Positions 7,628-15,170 of a DNA stretch of 36,419 bases are shown here, in pieces. The translations under genes were made by a program, and so were the position numbers. The notes beneath the pieces are model-generated. The model was not told where the DNA came from. It saw nothing but the letters and a program-made list of their open reading frames with translations, and did no database searches. The stretch lies in the NCBI GenBank assembly GCA_964410665.1, contig CAYPIE010000060.1, positions 1 to 36,419 of the forward strand. Reading direction: 5' to 3'. Source of the stretch: CAYPIE01 sp964410665. GTDB taxonomy: Bacteria > Planctomycetota > Planctomycetia > Gemmatales > Gemmataceae. Position 1 is the stretch's first letter, and each line of letters begins with the position of its first letter.

Positions 7628-8965
7628 TCAGTCTAGCGGCTGCCTGCCGGCGGTCAATGCTGCCGGCTTGCGGTCTGGAGCGACCGGGCGTAGGGAGCGA
7701 CGGAGGATGGACTGTACGATGATCGTCGCCATCACGGCGAACACCAAAGCTGCAGCAAGGCCCTGATTGCGGAACACCACCTGCACGCCCCAGACATCGG
7801 CCAGCGGGCCGAGGATCAAGTTACCAAATGGCATCGCCGTGCTCATCATCATGGCCCATAGGGCCATGACGCGGCCTCGTTGATGGTCTGCTGCACCTAA
7901 CTGGACCATCGACTGACCCGTAGGGAAGAACAAGATCATGCCAAAGCCAAACAAGCTGCAACAGGCTAGCGCCCAGATCGGTTGAGTGATTACCGCCAGT
8001 CCACTGAGGCTGCCGGCAACAATGGCAATGCCCAATAGCAGAAACCAGCGATTGCGGCTTGGCTTGCCAAAGGTGGCCACGGTGAGGGAGCCCATGAGAG
8101 CGCCACACCCGATCGCGCTGAGCAATTGCGTGTAGCCATCGGCTCCCAGCTGAAGGACACGTTCGGCAAAGCCGGGTAATAAGGGCAAAATCGGCCAGCC
8201 ACAAATGGCGACACAACCGGCTAAAAGAATCAGCATGAGTAGGCGAGGCTGGCCGAGCACAATGCTGAACCCACTCAAGAAGGATGGCCTTCTGCCGTTC
8301 ACAGGTTCGCGAGGTTCCTCGGGCAACACCATCCAAGACAGAGCCAGCAGTACGGCGAGATAACTAAACGAATTGAACAGGAAGCAGCCAGCAGCCCCGA
8401 CGCTGATCAACACCAGGCCGGCCAGTGCCGGTCCCAATAACCTCGCGGCATTGAATATCAGAGAATTTAAAGCAACGGCATTGCCGAGATCCTCGCGCGC
8501 CACCAATCCTGGAACAAAGGCCAACCGCGCAGGCAGGTCAATCGCTTGGACGATCCCACGAAGGAGCATGATGGCCAACAGATTCCAGCGGCTCACCCCG
8601 CCGGCAAGGACCAGCGCGGCCAGCAGTACGGACAGCACGAGAAAGCCCACTTGGGCTCCCATGATCAAGCGTCGTTTCGAGCAATGATCGGCGAGCCAGC
8701 CACCCAACGGGCCGAACAGAAGTGTCGGAAATATCGGCGCTGCAGCGATATAAGCGGACCAGCGATATTGTCCGGTCAGGGTATAAGCCAGCCACATCAA
8801 CGCGGCGGTCTGCATCCAGGTCCCGGTCAGGGAAATAATCTGGCCAATAAAATAGAGTCGGTAGTTAGGATGCCGTAACGACCGGAACGTGGACCGTGGT
8901 ACGAGGCGGGCCCAGGCTGGGGTGGCTTGCTTCATTGTGGCGGTCAGATCCTCCTTCAGTCCCAT
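7628..8965 (-). CDS. MFS exporter of the EntS/MFS_3 type
   Basis: This 445-residue protein has about twelve hydrophobic segments. Its start region matches the MFS_3 (PF05977, enterobactin-exporter-like) family: FRSLRHPNYRLYFIGQIISL followed by TGTWMQTAALMWLAYTLTG, and the A-motif loop GGWLADHCSKRRLIM between TM2 and TM3. These proteins export small molecules, such as siderophores or drugs, by proton antiport. The chosen ATG overlaps the stop of the SRAP gene by 10 bases (ATGGGACTGA), suggesting translational coupling. An internal ATG at 8935 is the alternative, with AAGGAGG about 14 bases before it. No siderophore synthesis genes are nearby, so the cargo is unknown. Confidence 0.9.
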   Translation of the reverse strand: MGLKEDLTATMKQATPAWARLVPRSTFRSLRHPNYRLYFIGQIISLTGTWMQTAALMWLAYTLTGQYRWSAYIAAAPIFPTLLFGPLGGWLADHCSKRRLIMGAQVGFLVLSVLLAALVLAGGVSRWNLLAIMLLRGIVQAIDLPARLAFVPGLVAREDLGNAVALNSLIFNAARLLGPALAGLVLISVGAAGCFLFNSFSYLAVLLALSWMVLPEEPREPVNGRRPSFLSGFSIVLGQPRLLMLILLAGCVAICGWPILPLLPGFAERVLQLGADGYTQLLSAIGCGALMGSLTVATFGKPSRNRWFLLLGIAIVAGSLSGLAVITQPIWALACCSLFGFGMILFFPTGQSMVQLGAADHQRGRVMALWAMMMSTAMPFGNLILGPLADVWGVQVVFRNQGLAAALVFAVMATIIVQSILRRSLRPVAPDRKPAALTAGRQPLD

Positions 8966-9699
8966 AGGCCCGGCTGATCCGGGCGGGGGGTAGTTTTCCG
9001 TGTCTTAGGCGAGGCCAAGGTTGTCGTGTTGGTGCGTAGCGGTTGAATACACTCTTTATCATCGAAGCGAGCATCATTGACGGCAAGCCCAACTGGCTGC
9101 AACACCAGGTCGGCGTTCCGCATCGCCTCGAGTAATTGCAGGATGCGGGGGACCTCACACAGTGTTGGGTCCACCCAGTCATCGTACACTTCCTTCGCCA
9201 GGATCACTGGCATGCGTGGATGCACGGAAGCAAGCTCCTGGTTGGCGGTCGTGGTCAGGATGGTGCAAGTCTCCACAGGGTTTCCTTCTGGATCCTGCCA
9301 AGACTCCCAGAGGCCGGCGAAGGCAAAAGGACCCTGATCCGGGAAGCGAATATGATAGGGCTGCTTGACGTTCGCCTGCTGCTTCCATTCATAGAAGCCG
9401 TCGGCAGGAATCAAACAGCGACGTTTACGGAAGGCCGCGCGAAAGGAGGGTTTTTCCGCCGCGGTTTCACTGCGGGCGTTGATGAGACGGTTGGCGATTT
9501 TGGCGTCTTCGGCCCAGGAAGGAATGAGCCCCCAGCGGAGTCGGCTTAGTTCGGGTTCGGCGTGGGTCCAACGATAAACCACCACGGGTTGCGTGGGTGC
9601 GATGTTGTACCGCGGAAGCAGTGACTCCGGAAGGGGGGCGTCGTGAAAAAGGCTGGCGAGTTGTTGGTCCGGAGTGGTCAGGGTAAAACGACCACACAT
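8956..9699 (-). CDS. SRAP-domain protein (YedK/HMCES family), abasic-site DNA-protein crosslinker
   Basis: The protein has 247 residues and begins MCGRFTL, so that after Met removal Cys2 is the N-terminal nucleophile, the hallmark of SOS-response-associated peptidase (SRAP) proteins. The other conserved residues are present: Asn in INARSE (about 74), Glu in GFYEW (about 104) and His in HPRMP (about 160). Family members form a thiazolidine crosslink with abasic sites in single-stranded DNA, protecting them, and release themselves later. The C-terminal 25 residues are basic and Thr/Pro-rich, beyond the usual core. The gene overlaps the following MFS gene. A two-tier inverted repeat (9700-9771) abuts its start codon. 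No LexA box was recognised in front of it. Confidence 0.94.
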   Translation of the reverse strand: MCGRFTLTTPDQQLASLFHDAPLPESLLPRYNIAPTQPVVVYRWTHAEPELSRLRWGLIPSWAEDAKIANRLINARSETAAEKPSFRAAFRKRRCLIPADGFYEWKQQANVKQPYHIRFPDQGPFAFAGLWESWQDPEGNPVETCTILTTTANQELASVHPRMPVILAKEVYDDWVDPTLCEVPRILQLLEAMRNADLVLQPVGLAVNDARFDDKECIQPLRTNTTTLASPKTRKTTPRPDQPGLWD

Positions 9700-9771
9700 G
9701 GCATCCCCTCCACAGACGCAGGGTCGATGATCAATTCATCATCGATTATAGCCACGTTTGCAGGGGATGCC
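9700..9771. promoter_or_regulatory. Two-tier inverted repeat in the leader of the SRAP gene
   Basis: The outer arms GGCATCCCCT (9700-9709) and AGGGGATGCC (9762-9771) are a perfect 10-base inverted repeat. Inside them TCGATGAT (9724-9731) and ATCATCGA (9738-9745) form a second, 8-base perfect hairpin with a 6-base loop. The element fills most of the gap between the APS reductase stop and the SRAP start, and its outer arm touches the SRAP start codon. It could be a terminator for the upstream gene, a leader structure that hides the SRAP ribosome site, or both. Confidence 0.5.
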
Positions 9772-9792
9772 GACGTCGGTAGACACTGCGGG

Positions 9793-10620
9793 TTAGATGC
9801 CGCTACCGTCTTTGTGTTCGATCACGTGTAAGCCACATTCTTTCTTCTTTTTACCGGCCCAACGGCCGGCCCGCTCATCCTCTCCTGGAGCTACTGCTTG
9901 GGTGCATGGCCAGCAACCGATGCTGGGATAATTCTGATCGTGCAGCGGATTGTAGGGAACATCGTGGTCCAGGATAAACTTCCAGACGTCGTTGCGGTTC
10001 CAGCCGAGCAGTGGGTTCACCTTGGTCAAGTTGAACTTAGGGTCCCATTGCACAACTGCTGCCACGCCCCGGTCTGCGGTTTGATCTTTGCGAATCGAAC
10101 TGATCCAAGCATCGTAGCCAACCACCGCCTGACGCAAGGGGCGGACCTTGCGGTCGTAGCAGCACTGGTCCGGACGGTGCACATAAAGCGGCCCGCCGTG
10201 CGCGGCTTCATAGGTGGGGACATCCAGCTCGGGGCGGATATATTTGACCTCAATACCATAACGCTGTTTGATTCGTTCACGCAGGGCGTAGGTTTCTTGG
10301 AACTGGTAGCCGGTGTCCAGGTTCATCACATGCACGGTGGGATCGATCCCGGCCAGCATATGCAGAATGCAACAGCCCTCGGCGCCAAAGGCGGTGGCCA
10401 TCATCAGCTTGGGCTGGAACTGTAAGACCGCCCAACGGAGGATCGTTTGCGGGGAGGCATCACGCAACTGCTCGTTGGCGGCCGCTATCTCTTGGTCAGA
10501 AATCCGGGGAGTTTCGCTCATCACGGACTCTCGGGACTGCGGGTTTGGCTGGGGCCGGGGGCTTAGTGGCGTCGACTGGGTCGACTCACTCAGGCGGCTA
10601 TCTTGCGAAAGTGCGGTCAT
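9793..10620 (-). CDS. cysH: Adenylyl-sulfate reductase of the 4Fe-4S type (CysH family)
   Basis: The enzyme reduces activated sulfate (APS or PAPS) to sulfite in sulfate assimilation, using thioredoxin. From the ATG at 10620 (GAGG seven bases upstream) it has 275 residues; a second plausible start is at 10521, giving 242. The PP-loop nucleotide fold carries TAFGAEGCCILHML and NLDTGYQF. Cluster cysteines are present as CC (about 153-154) and CWPC (236 and 239), the pattern of 4Fe-4S APS-type reductases. The catalytic Cys is in KKECGLH (262). The four cluster Cys suggest APS rather than PAPS as substrate. No sulfate adenylyltransferase or sulfite reductase gene adjoins it. The first 33 residues are Ser/Pro-rich and unlike the family. 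Confidence 0.92.
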   Translation of the reverse strand: MTALSQDSRLSESTQSTPLSPRPQPNPQSRESVMSETPRISDQEIAAANEQLRDASPQTILRWAVLQFQPKLMMATAFGAEGCCILHMLAGIDPTVHVMNLDTGYQFQETYALRERIKQRYGIEVKYIRPELDVPTYEAAHGGPLYVHRPDQCCYDRKVRPLRQAVVGYDAWISSIRKDQTADRGVAAVVQWDPKFNLTKVNPLLGWNRNDVWKFILDHDVPYNPLHDQNYPSIGCWPCTQAVAPGEDERAGRWAGKKKKECGLHVIEHKDGSGI

Positions 10621-10725
10621 GATTGGCCTCACAGTGAAGAATCGCAGCGAGCGAGGAGGAGCCAATGCTGCCCAGTCTGCCCGCCCATTGTAGATCGTGT
10701 CAGGCCCACACACCAACCCAAAGAA

Positions 10726-11517
10726 TCATTCGATGATGTGAACCCGGTGACGCAGCCCGACCTGGTGCTCGGAAGTGAGGAAAAAGTAGTTCACCGAGCG
10801 ATCGCCGCTGTGCCTTCGTCTTAGCGCCTGACCATCGAACCAGTAGGGTGTGTAGCCTCGACTGTCCATGATGTGAAACAACTCATACGCAGAATGGGCT
10901 GGGTCATCGGGGTTCCCGGAAATCTCGAGCAACCATGCCGGGCGGACCCGCTGAATCAGCTCACCGGCACCGCGCAGGCAACGTAACTCATGCCCTTCTA
11001 CATCGCATTTGATGAAGGAGACAGCCGGCTGGATTCGGGAAAACAAGCTGTCCAGCGTTCGCGTGGCCACCGGGATCGTGGGCGAGTTTTCTTGAGTCGC
11101 GACAATCCGCGCCTCATAAAAGTTCTCTCCACCGGTTTTGTAACGTGGGACGCGCATGGCCGCCGAGCCATTGGCACTGGAGATCGCCACATTCAGTGGG
11201 TCGACATTGTCCAACCCCAGCGAACGAAGATTGGATAGCAACAGATCAAACGTGGCTGGCACCGGCTCAATGCTCACCACGCGTCCACTCGCCCCAACCA
11301 TCTCTGCCAAAAAGCGGGTATACAGTCCAAAGTTGGCACCGACATCGACCACCGTACCTCCGTGCGGAACCAGATAGCGGACCATCGCCAGATCGGGCTC
11401 GTCCGCATCGACCGCCTCACGGAGGGTGCGGGCATAATGCATCTTTTTCAGTCGATGGAGTAGCCGACTGGGGAGAAATTGTAACGCAAGCTGTTTAAAT
11501 TGCTTCTGGACAATCAT
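10726..11517 (-). CDS. FkbM-family SAM-dependent methyltransferase
   Basis: The ATG at 11517 has AGGAGT just upstream and gives 263 residues. The Rossmann fold is clear: GGTVVDVGANFGLYTRFLAE (motif I), VVSIEPVP, and the FkbM signature FIKCDVEGHELRCLRGA. Family members O-methylate sugars, polyketides or other small molecules, often in polysaccharide clusters. The acceptor cannot be predicted. Its neighbours on the same strand are a beta-barrel-like protein upstream and APS reductase downstream (105 bases), with no obvious functional link. An upstream in-frame start at 11607 would add 30 residues without family similarity. Confidence 0.88.
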   Translation of the reverse strand: MIVQKQFKQLALQFLPSRLLHRLKKMHYARTLREAVDADEPDLAMVRYLVPHGGTVVDVGANFGLYTRFLAEMVGASGRVVSIEPVPATFDLLLSNLRSLGLDNVDPLNVAISSANGSAAMRVPRYKTGGENFYEARIVATQENSPTIPVATRTLDSLFSRIQPAVSFIKCDVEGHELRCLRGAGELIQRVRPAWLLEISGNPDDPAHSAYELFHIMDSRGYTPYWFDGQALRRRHSGDRSVNYFFLTSEHQVGLRHRVHIIE

Positions 11518-11659
11518 GGTCACTCCTGACCCGTGGCCACCATCCATGGAAAAGCCAAATTGGAGCATATCCAAGGCTGCCTTGTCGAGACGGAGTGACC
11601 CGCGCACCGCCCGAATCCGCCCTCCTGGCTGAGCCTACCTGCGGAGTCAATGCTCAACT

Positions 11660-13216
11660 TCAATAGCGCCAAATCAAGTCGGTAGTGAGCCGAAAGTCAT
11701 TCAAGCTCGGATCACTCAATAGTGGGAACTCCACACCGATGCCAAAGTCAAAGCGTTCGCCGAAACGATAACGGGTACCAGTCGCGATCGACAGGAAGCC
11801 GGTACCGTTGGCGCGGCCACCGAGGTTCGCGATATCCTGGCCTTCGAAGTTGAATTCTGGCCGGGCTTCGCCATTGCTCAGATATTGAAACCAGTTGAGT
11901 TCAACGAACGGGAAGTAGCGATTGCAATTGTGAACATTGAAATCTAAATGGAAGCTATTGTAGAAGAAATCACTGCGTTGGTTATCGGTGGCAATCGACA
12001 CGCCGGCGACGTTGATCAAGTTGAAGCTGCCCCAACCATTCGGCCAGAAATTCTTACCCAAACTCACATATGGCACCAGGGAAAGGTCGCCGGTGTTTTG
12101 ATAGACACTCGATGAGCCAATCGGGATTTGGAAGATCAAGCCACTCGAAGCCAAAAAACGCTTGTTCACATCACGCCAGAAGACAAACTTGGGTCCCAGG
12201 TGAAGCTCGGCAAAACCGATCTCGTCGCCGAGGAACGAGGAACTCCCGGGCTGGATGGCAACCCCACCCAGTTTATGCATGACAATTGACCAGCGCTCGG
12301 TAATCGCCAATCGCCCTTGGGCCCCGAATGCTTCCAGGTCTCCACCGTTGAACGGGAACAGGTCATTCGGAATGGATTGATAGATGAAGTAGGGGCGCAC
12401 TTCGGTCAGGGAACGCGGGTCCTCGGCCAAAAACGGGTTGGTAACCGGGCTACTCAAAAAGTCAAACGCATGGTCGCTCTGGAAACGCCGACGTCCACCC
12501 GACGTCTCCGAACCTGGGCTCGATAACGTGCCCAGCAGCTCGGGGGATTGAAATGAGGTGCTCGACCAGAAATCATCGTCTCCCGGACCTAGTTCGGCAA
12601 TCACGACGCCTCGATTATACAATTCTTGTAGTTCAAGTGGCATCGGTGCCGGGGTCAGCCCTTGGGCCATGCCTTCGAACGACTGCGGCTCGGCAGATGG
12701 GGGAGGGCCCGGGAAGGATGGCAGTTCCGCCGCGGGTGGGGGCCCTTGGAAAGATTGCAGTTCCGCCGCGGGTGGGGGCACCTGGAAAGATTGGGGTTCC
12801 GCCGCGGGTGGAGGGCTCGCTTGACTCGCATCAAAACTCACTTTCCGGATCGATGGGGTCGGGATGCCGAGCAGGGGATCGGTGATGACTTTTGCCAACC
12901 GGGTCGGCCGGTCTTCACTCTGGGCACGCATCGTGCGACCACGAGGTTGGCCAAGCCGGGTGGGATGCCCAAGTTGGATCCGGGGACGCTTGACAGAATG
13001 AGCGGTCGTAGCTTGTGGAGCCCACCAGCGTGTTCGCGTGGGGATCTTCGCGGCGGATTCGCTCTGCAAGCGAACCTTCGTCGGCAGATTGCTGGAGGGG
13101 AGGCGATGCGCTCCAGTAGGCGGCAACAACTGGACGGCACCCCCATGCTGAGCATGCGCGAGGGCTGGACCCATCAGCAGGCTCAGGAGTAGTCCCAATC
13201 GGTGTGCTCGTCCCAT
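11660..13216 (-). CDS. Exported beta-barrel-like protein with a tandem Pro-rich repeat
   Basis: The start at 13216 has GGAGGA seven bases upstream and gives 518 residues with a clear signal peptide (cleavage near ALAHA-QHGG, residue 22). A basic low-complexity region (about 30-110) follows, then four tandem 12-residue units of the type PPPAAELQSFQG (DNA 12671-12814). The C-terminal half (about 260-518) has alternating aromatic and hydrophobic strands and ends in IWRY, as outer-membrane barrels do with a terminal aromatic residue. It resembles the transporter-like barrel proteins of planctomycetes but I cannot name the family. The likely role is an outer-membrane channel or structural protein whose Pro-rich linker spans the periplasm. 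Function unknown. Confidence 0.75.
   Translation of the reverse strand: MGRAHRLGLLLSLLMGPALAHAQHGGAVQLLPPTGAHRLPSSNLPTKVRLQSESAAKIPTRTRWWAPQATTAHSVKRPRIQLGHPTRLGQPRGRTMRAQSEDRPTRLAKVITDPLLGIPTPSIRKVSFDASQASPPPAAEPQSFQVPPPAAELQSFQGPPPAAELPSFPGPPPSAEPQSFEGMAQGLTPAPMPLELQELYNRGVVIAELGPGDDDFWSSTSFQSPELLGTLSSPGSETSGGRRRFQSDHAFDFLSSPVTNPFLAEDPRSLTEVRPYFIYQSIPNDLFPFNGGDLEAFGAQGRLAITERWSIVMHKLGGVAIQPGSSSFLGDEIGFAELHLGPKFVFWRDVNKRFLASSGLIFQIPIGSSSVYQNTGDLSLVPYVSLGKNFWPNGWGSFNLINVAGVSIATDNQRSDFFYNSFHLDFNVHNCNRYFPFVELNWFQYLSNGEARPEFNFEGQDIANLGGRANGTGFLSIATGTRYRFGERFDFGIGVEFPLLSDPSLNDFRLTTDLIWRY
12671..12814 (-). repeat. Four tandem 36-base coding repeats
   Basis: Within the beta-barrel-like protein, four in-frame 36-base units encode PPPAAEPQSFQV, PPPAAELQSFQG, PPPAAELPSFPG and PPPSAEPQSFEG. 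The DNA of the middle units is nearly identical (shared CAGTTCCGCCGCGGGTGGGG on the plus strand), so the array is recent and probably varies in copy number between strains. The encoded Pro-rich rod is likely a flexible or extended linker. Confidence 0.85.
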
Positions 13217-13294
13217 ATCCTTGTCCTCCGACCGCAGCATGGTCGTTCGCGCTCTCTCTGGATGTCGGTCAAAGACGCCCCGTGACAACACCTG

Positions 13295-13331
13295 GAGCCG
13301 GCAAAATAATCCTGATCAGGTTTGCCGGCTC
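13295..13331. promoter_or_regulatory. Nested perfect palindrome in the divergent intergenic region
   Basis: Arms GAGCCGGCAAA (13295-13305) and TTTGCCGGCTC (13321-13331) are an exact 11-base inverted repeat. The 15-base loop ends in a 10-base perfect palindrome, CCTGATCAGG (13311-13320). The element sits about 80 bases before the barrel gene (minus strand) and about 125 before the response regulator (plus strand). It may be an operator shared by both divergent promoters or a structured leader of the minus-strand transcript. The absence of a T-tract argues against a simple terminator. Confidence 0.55.
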
Positions 13332-13456
13332 GAAGTTTGCGCCTCGCTTGACCCGAATTTCCTAACTTCACGTCGATCGGCGGTTGCTTGTTGAGCGCGG
13401 GGGATTCTGCTAAGTTTGAAATGACGTTTGCCCGGATGCCAAGGGATGGACTGATT

Positions 13457-13858
13457 ATGCCCGCGATGAAAACCATCTTGCTGGTTGATGATGATCGGGA
13501 ACTGATCGACGGCTTGCGTACCCTATTGGAAAAACAGGGTTATCGTGTGGTCCATGCGCACGATGGCCACCAAGGCAAGCAAATGATTTACCAGCAAAAA
13601 CCCGACTTGGTGATTTTGGACATGATGATGCCTCGGATGGGTGGCTACCCGGTCCTGGAACACTTCCGAGACAAACAGGATGCACCGCCCATCATTATGA
13701 TTACGGCGAATGAAGGCAGTCGGCACAAAGCCTATGCAGAGTATCTTGGGGTGATCGACTATATTCGCAAGCCGTTCGCCATGGAACGACTCCTTGAAGC
13801 TGTCCATCGCGCACTGAAGCCACGCAAGACGGCTCAGGAGGGGGAGACGGAAGCCTGA
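13457..13858 (+). CDS. Single-domain response regulator (CheY-like receiver)
   Basis: A stand-alone receiver domain of 133 residues from the ATG at 13457 (AGGGATGGA upstream); an ATG three codons later is equally possible. The acidic pocket is DDD at 11-13, the phosphoacceptor is Asp55 in LVILDMMMPRMGG, the switch Thr is at 83 in MITANEG and the Lys at 105 in IRKPF. No output domain follows, so it must act through a partner such as a histidine kinase, phosphorelay or target enzyme. No kinase gene is in the window. Its tail overlaps the convergent minus-strand gene by 25 bases. It is divergent from the barrel protein across a palindrome-bearing region. Confidence 0.95.
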   Translation: MPAMKTILLVDDDRELIDGLRTLLEKQGYRVVHAHDGHQGKQMIYQQKPDLVILDMMMPRMGGYPVLEHFRDKQDAPPIIMITANEGSRHKAYAEYLGVIDYIRKPFAMERLLEAVHRALKPRKTAQEGETEA

Positions 13859-14151
13859 TCGGCAAGCAATTGCTCTTCAAGATCGCCACGGCGCCGCCGT
13901 TGCTTGTCGCGTTGGAGACGGGTGAGCTCATAGATCCCAGGCGGCTCCAGGGTTTCGCCAGGCACCAAACGACAGCGTGCCTGGCGTTGCCGCGCCAGGA
14001 TGAATCGCGCCGGTAGACAGGCCGGGCAACAGAGCCCATAGGTTTTGAGTTCCTGCATGACCCCGTCGGACCAGCCCGAAGCAACTTTGAATTCCGCCAA
14101 TTCGTTACATCCGGGGGTGCTACAAAGGATGGGATAGGGTGGCATGGGCAT
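13834..14151 (-). CDS. Small Cys-rich protein of unknown function, putative zinc binder
   Basis: AGGAG seven bases before the ATG at 14151 sets a 105-residue protein; longer starts at 14178 or 14226 lack a good ribosome site. Five cysteines sit in CSTPGC (10 and 15) and LCCPAC (41, 42, 45), a pattern suited to a small zinc ribbon. The rest has a conserved-looking core (GWSDGVMQELKTYGLCC) and a very basic C-terminus (RDKQRRRRGD). I believe similar proteins occur in other planctomycetes but no function is known to me. It lies 87 bases downstream of RNase III on the same strand, so an RNA-related role is conceivable. It overlaps the response regulator tail by 25 bases. Confidence 0.7.
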   Translation of the reverse strand: MPMPPYPILCSTPGCNELAEFKVASGWSDGVMQELKTYGLCCPACLPARFILARQRQARCRLVPGETLEPPGIYELTRLQRDKQRRRRGDLEEQLLADQASVSPS

Positions 14152-14238
14152 ACCCGAACTCCTGGTTGGCTGTTTCATGGCTTGCACTGACCGCGGCACA
14201 GGCAAGTCCCTTTCCAGACACTGCAAACGAACTACAGC

Positions 14239-14964
14239 CTAGACGGGATGGGGCAAGGGCAGGCCCTGAATATCCGCAAGCGCATTCATGGCCGCCCGCA
14301 ACTCGGCTTCTTTTTTATTTTTCCCCCATGCCGCGGGGAAAAAGTGCCGGTTGATTTCCGCGGCGACCTTGAAGGACTTACAATGATCGGGTCCTTGTTC
14401 ATCCAAGATTAAGTAGCGGGGAAGTCCGCCGAATTTGCGCTGGCCGATTTGTTGCAACAATGACTTGGCATTACTGCTGGCGACATTGGCGGCCGCTTGA
14501 TCAATCTCGGATTTTAACAGTGGCAGAAGGAACTGCTTGACCACCTCCAGCCCACCATCGAGAAAGATCGCTCCGAGGATCGACTCAAAGACATCCGCAA
14601 GCAGATTGGATGGTGTGCGGGCGTGGACCTGCATGCCCCGCCCGAGGAAGACGAACTCGCCCAAGCCAAGTTTATGGCCGAGGCGGGCACACACCGTGCG
14701 GCTGACGACGGTCGATTTGACCTTGGTCAAATCCCCTTCCTGGTACTTGGGAAAACGGGCATACAACTGCTCACAGACAATCACCCCCAGGACGGCGTCG
14801 CCGAGAAATTCCATCCGTTCGTTGGATGCTAGTCGGGTGTTGGCTCCCGAGGTATGCGTGAGAGCGGCCCGAAGCAGTTCGGGTTTCTGGAAGGTGTAAT
14901 TGAGCACTTCTTGGCAAGCGGCCAAGATGGCTTGCTCGTCCTTGGTGGACACGAGGGTTGGCAT
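14239..14964 (-). CDS. rnc: Ribonuclease III
   Basis: This endonuclease cleaves double-stranded RNA, maturing rRNA precursors and processing mRNA. The 241-residue protein has the signature NERMEFLGDAVLG (about 48-60), with the metal-binding Glu52 and Asp56, and the second acidic pair in LLADVFESILGAIFLDGG (Asp124, Glu127). A double-stranded RNA-binding domain fills about 165-238, ending in KNKKEAELRAAMNAL. Length and order are normal. The ATG at 14964 has no clear Shine-Dalgarno sequence, which is unusual beside its neighbours; a downstream GTG is possible. Upstream it is divergent from the AsmA-like gene, and a small Cys-rich protein follows it. Confidence 0.96.
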   Translation of the reverse strand: MPTLVSTKDEQAILAACQEVLNYTFQKPELLRAALTHTSGANTRLASNERMEFLGDAVLGVIVCEQLYARFPKYQEGDLTKVKSTVVSRTVCARLGHKLGLGEFVFLGRGMQVHARTPSNLLADVFESILGAIFLDGGLEVVKQFLLPLLKSEIDQAAANVASSNAKSLLQQIGQRKFGGLPRYLILDEQGPDHCKSFKVAAEINRHFFPAAWGKNKKEAELRAAMNALADIQGLPLPHPV

Positions 14965-15170
14965 AAGTTCGTAACGGGTAAAACTCGAGCGATAGTGGAT
15001 ACTTTAATCGAAGCTTGACCGGTTGTCAATTTAGGTCTCTTAAGAAAGTTCAGCTTTGGTTCGATCTTGTCGATGACAAGGTATCGCGAGTGGTCTTGGG
15101 CTTGTCGGATATTGCTACGAGTGACGGTCAGTTCGGTCGCAAAACGGCCACCTCTCAAGGAGTGAACAAC

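Noticed and set aside
12662..12885. Possible CRISPR-like array (short regular repeats)
   Set aside because: The repeats are 36 bases with no spacers, are in frame and encode a Pro-rich linker, so this is a coding tandem repeat.
15003..15060. TTGACC and TTGTCA boxes as a sigma-70 promoter for the AsmA-like gene
   Set aside because: Neither box is followed at 16-18 bases by an acceptable -10 hexamer, so the promoter cannot be assigned.
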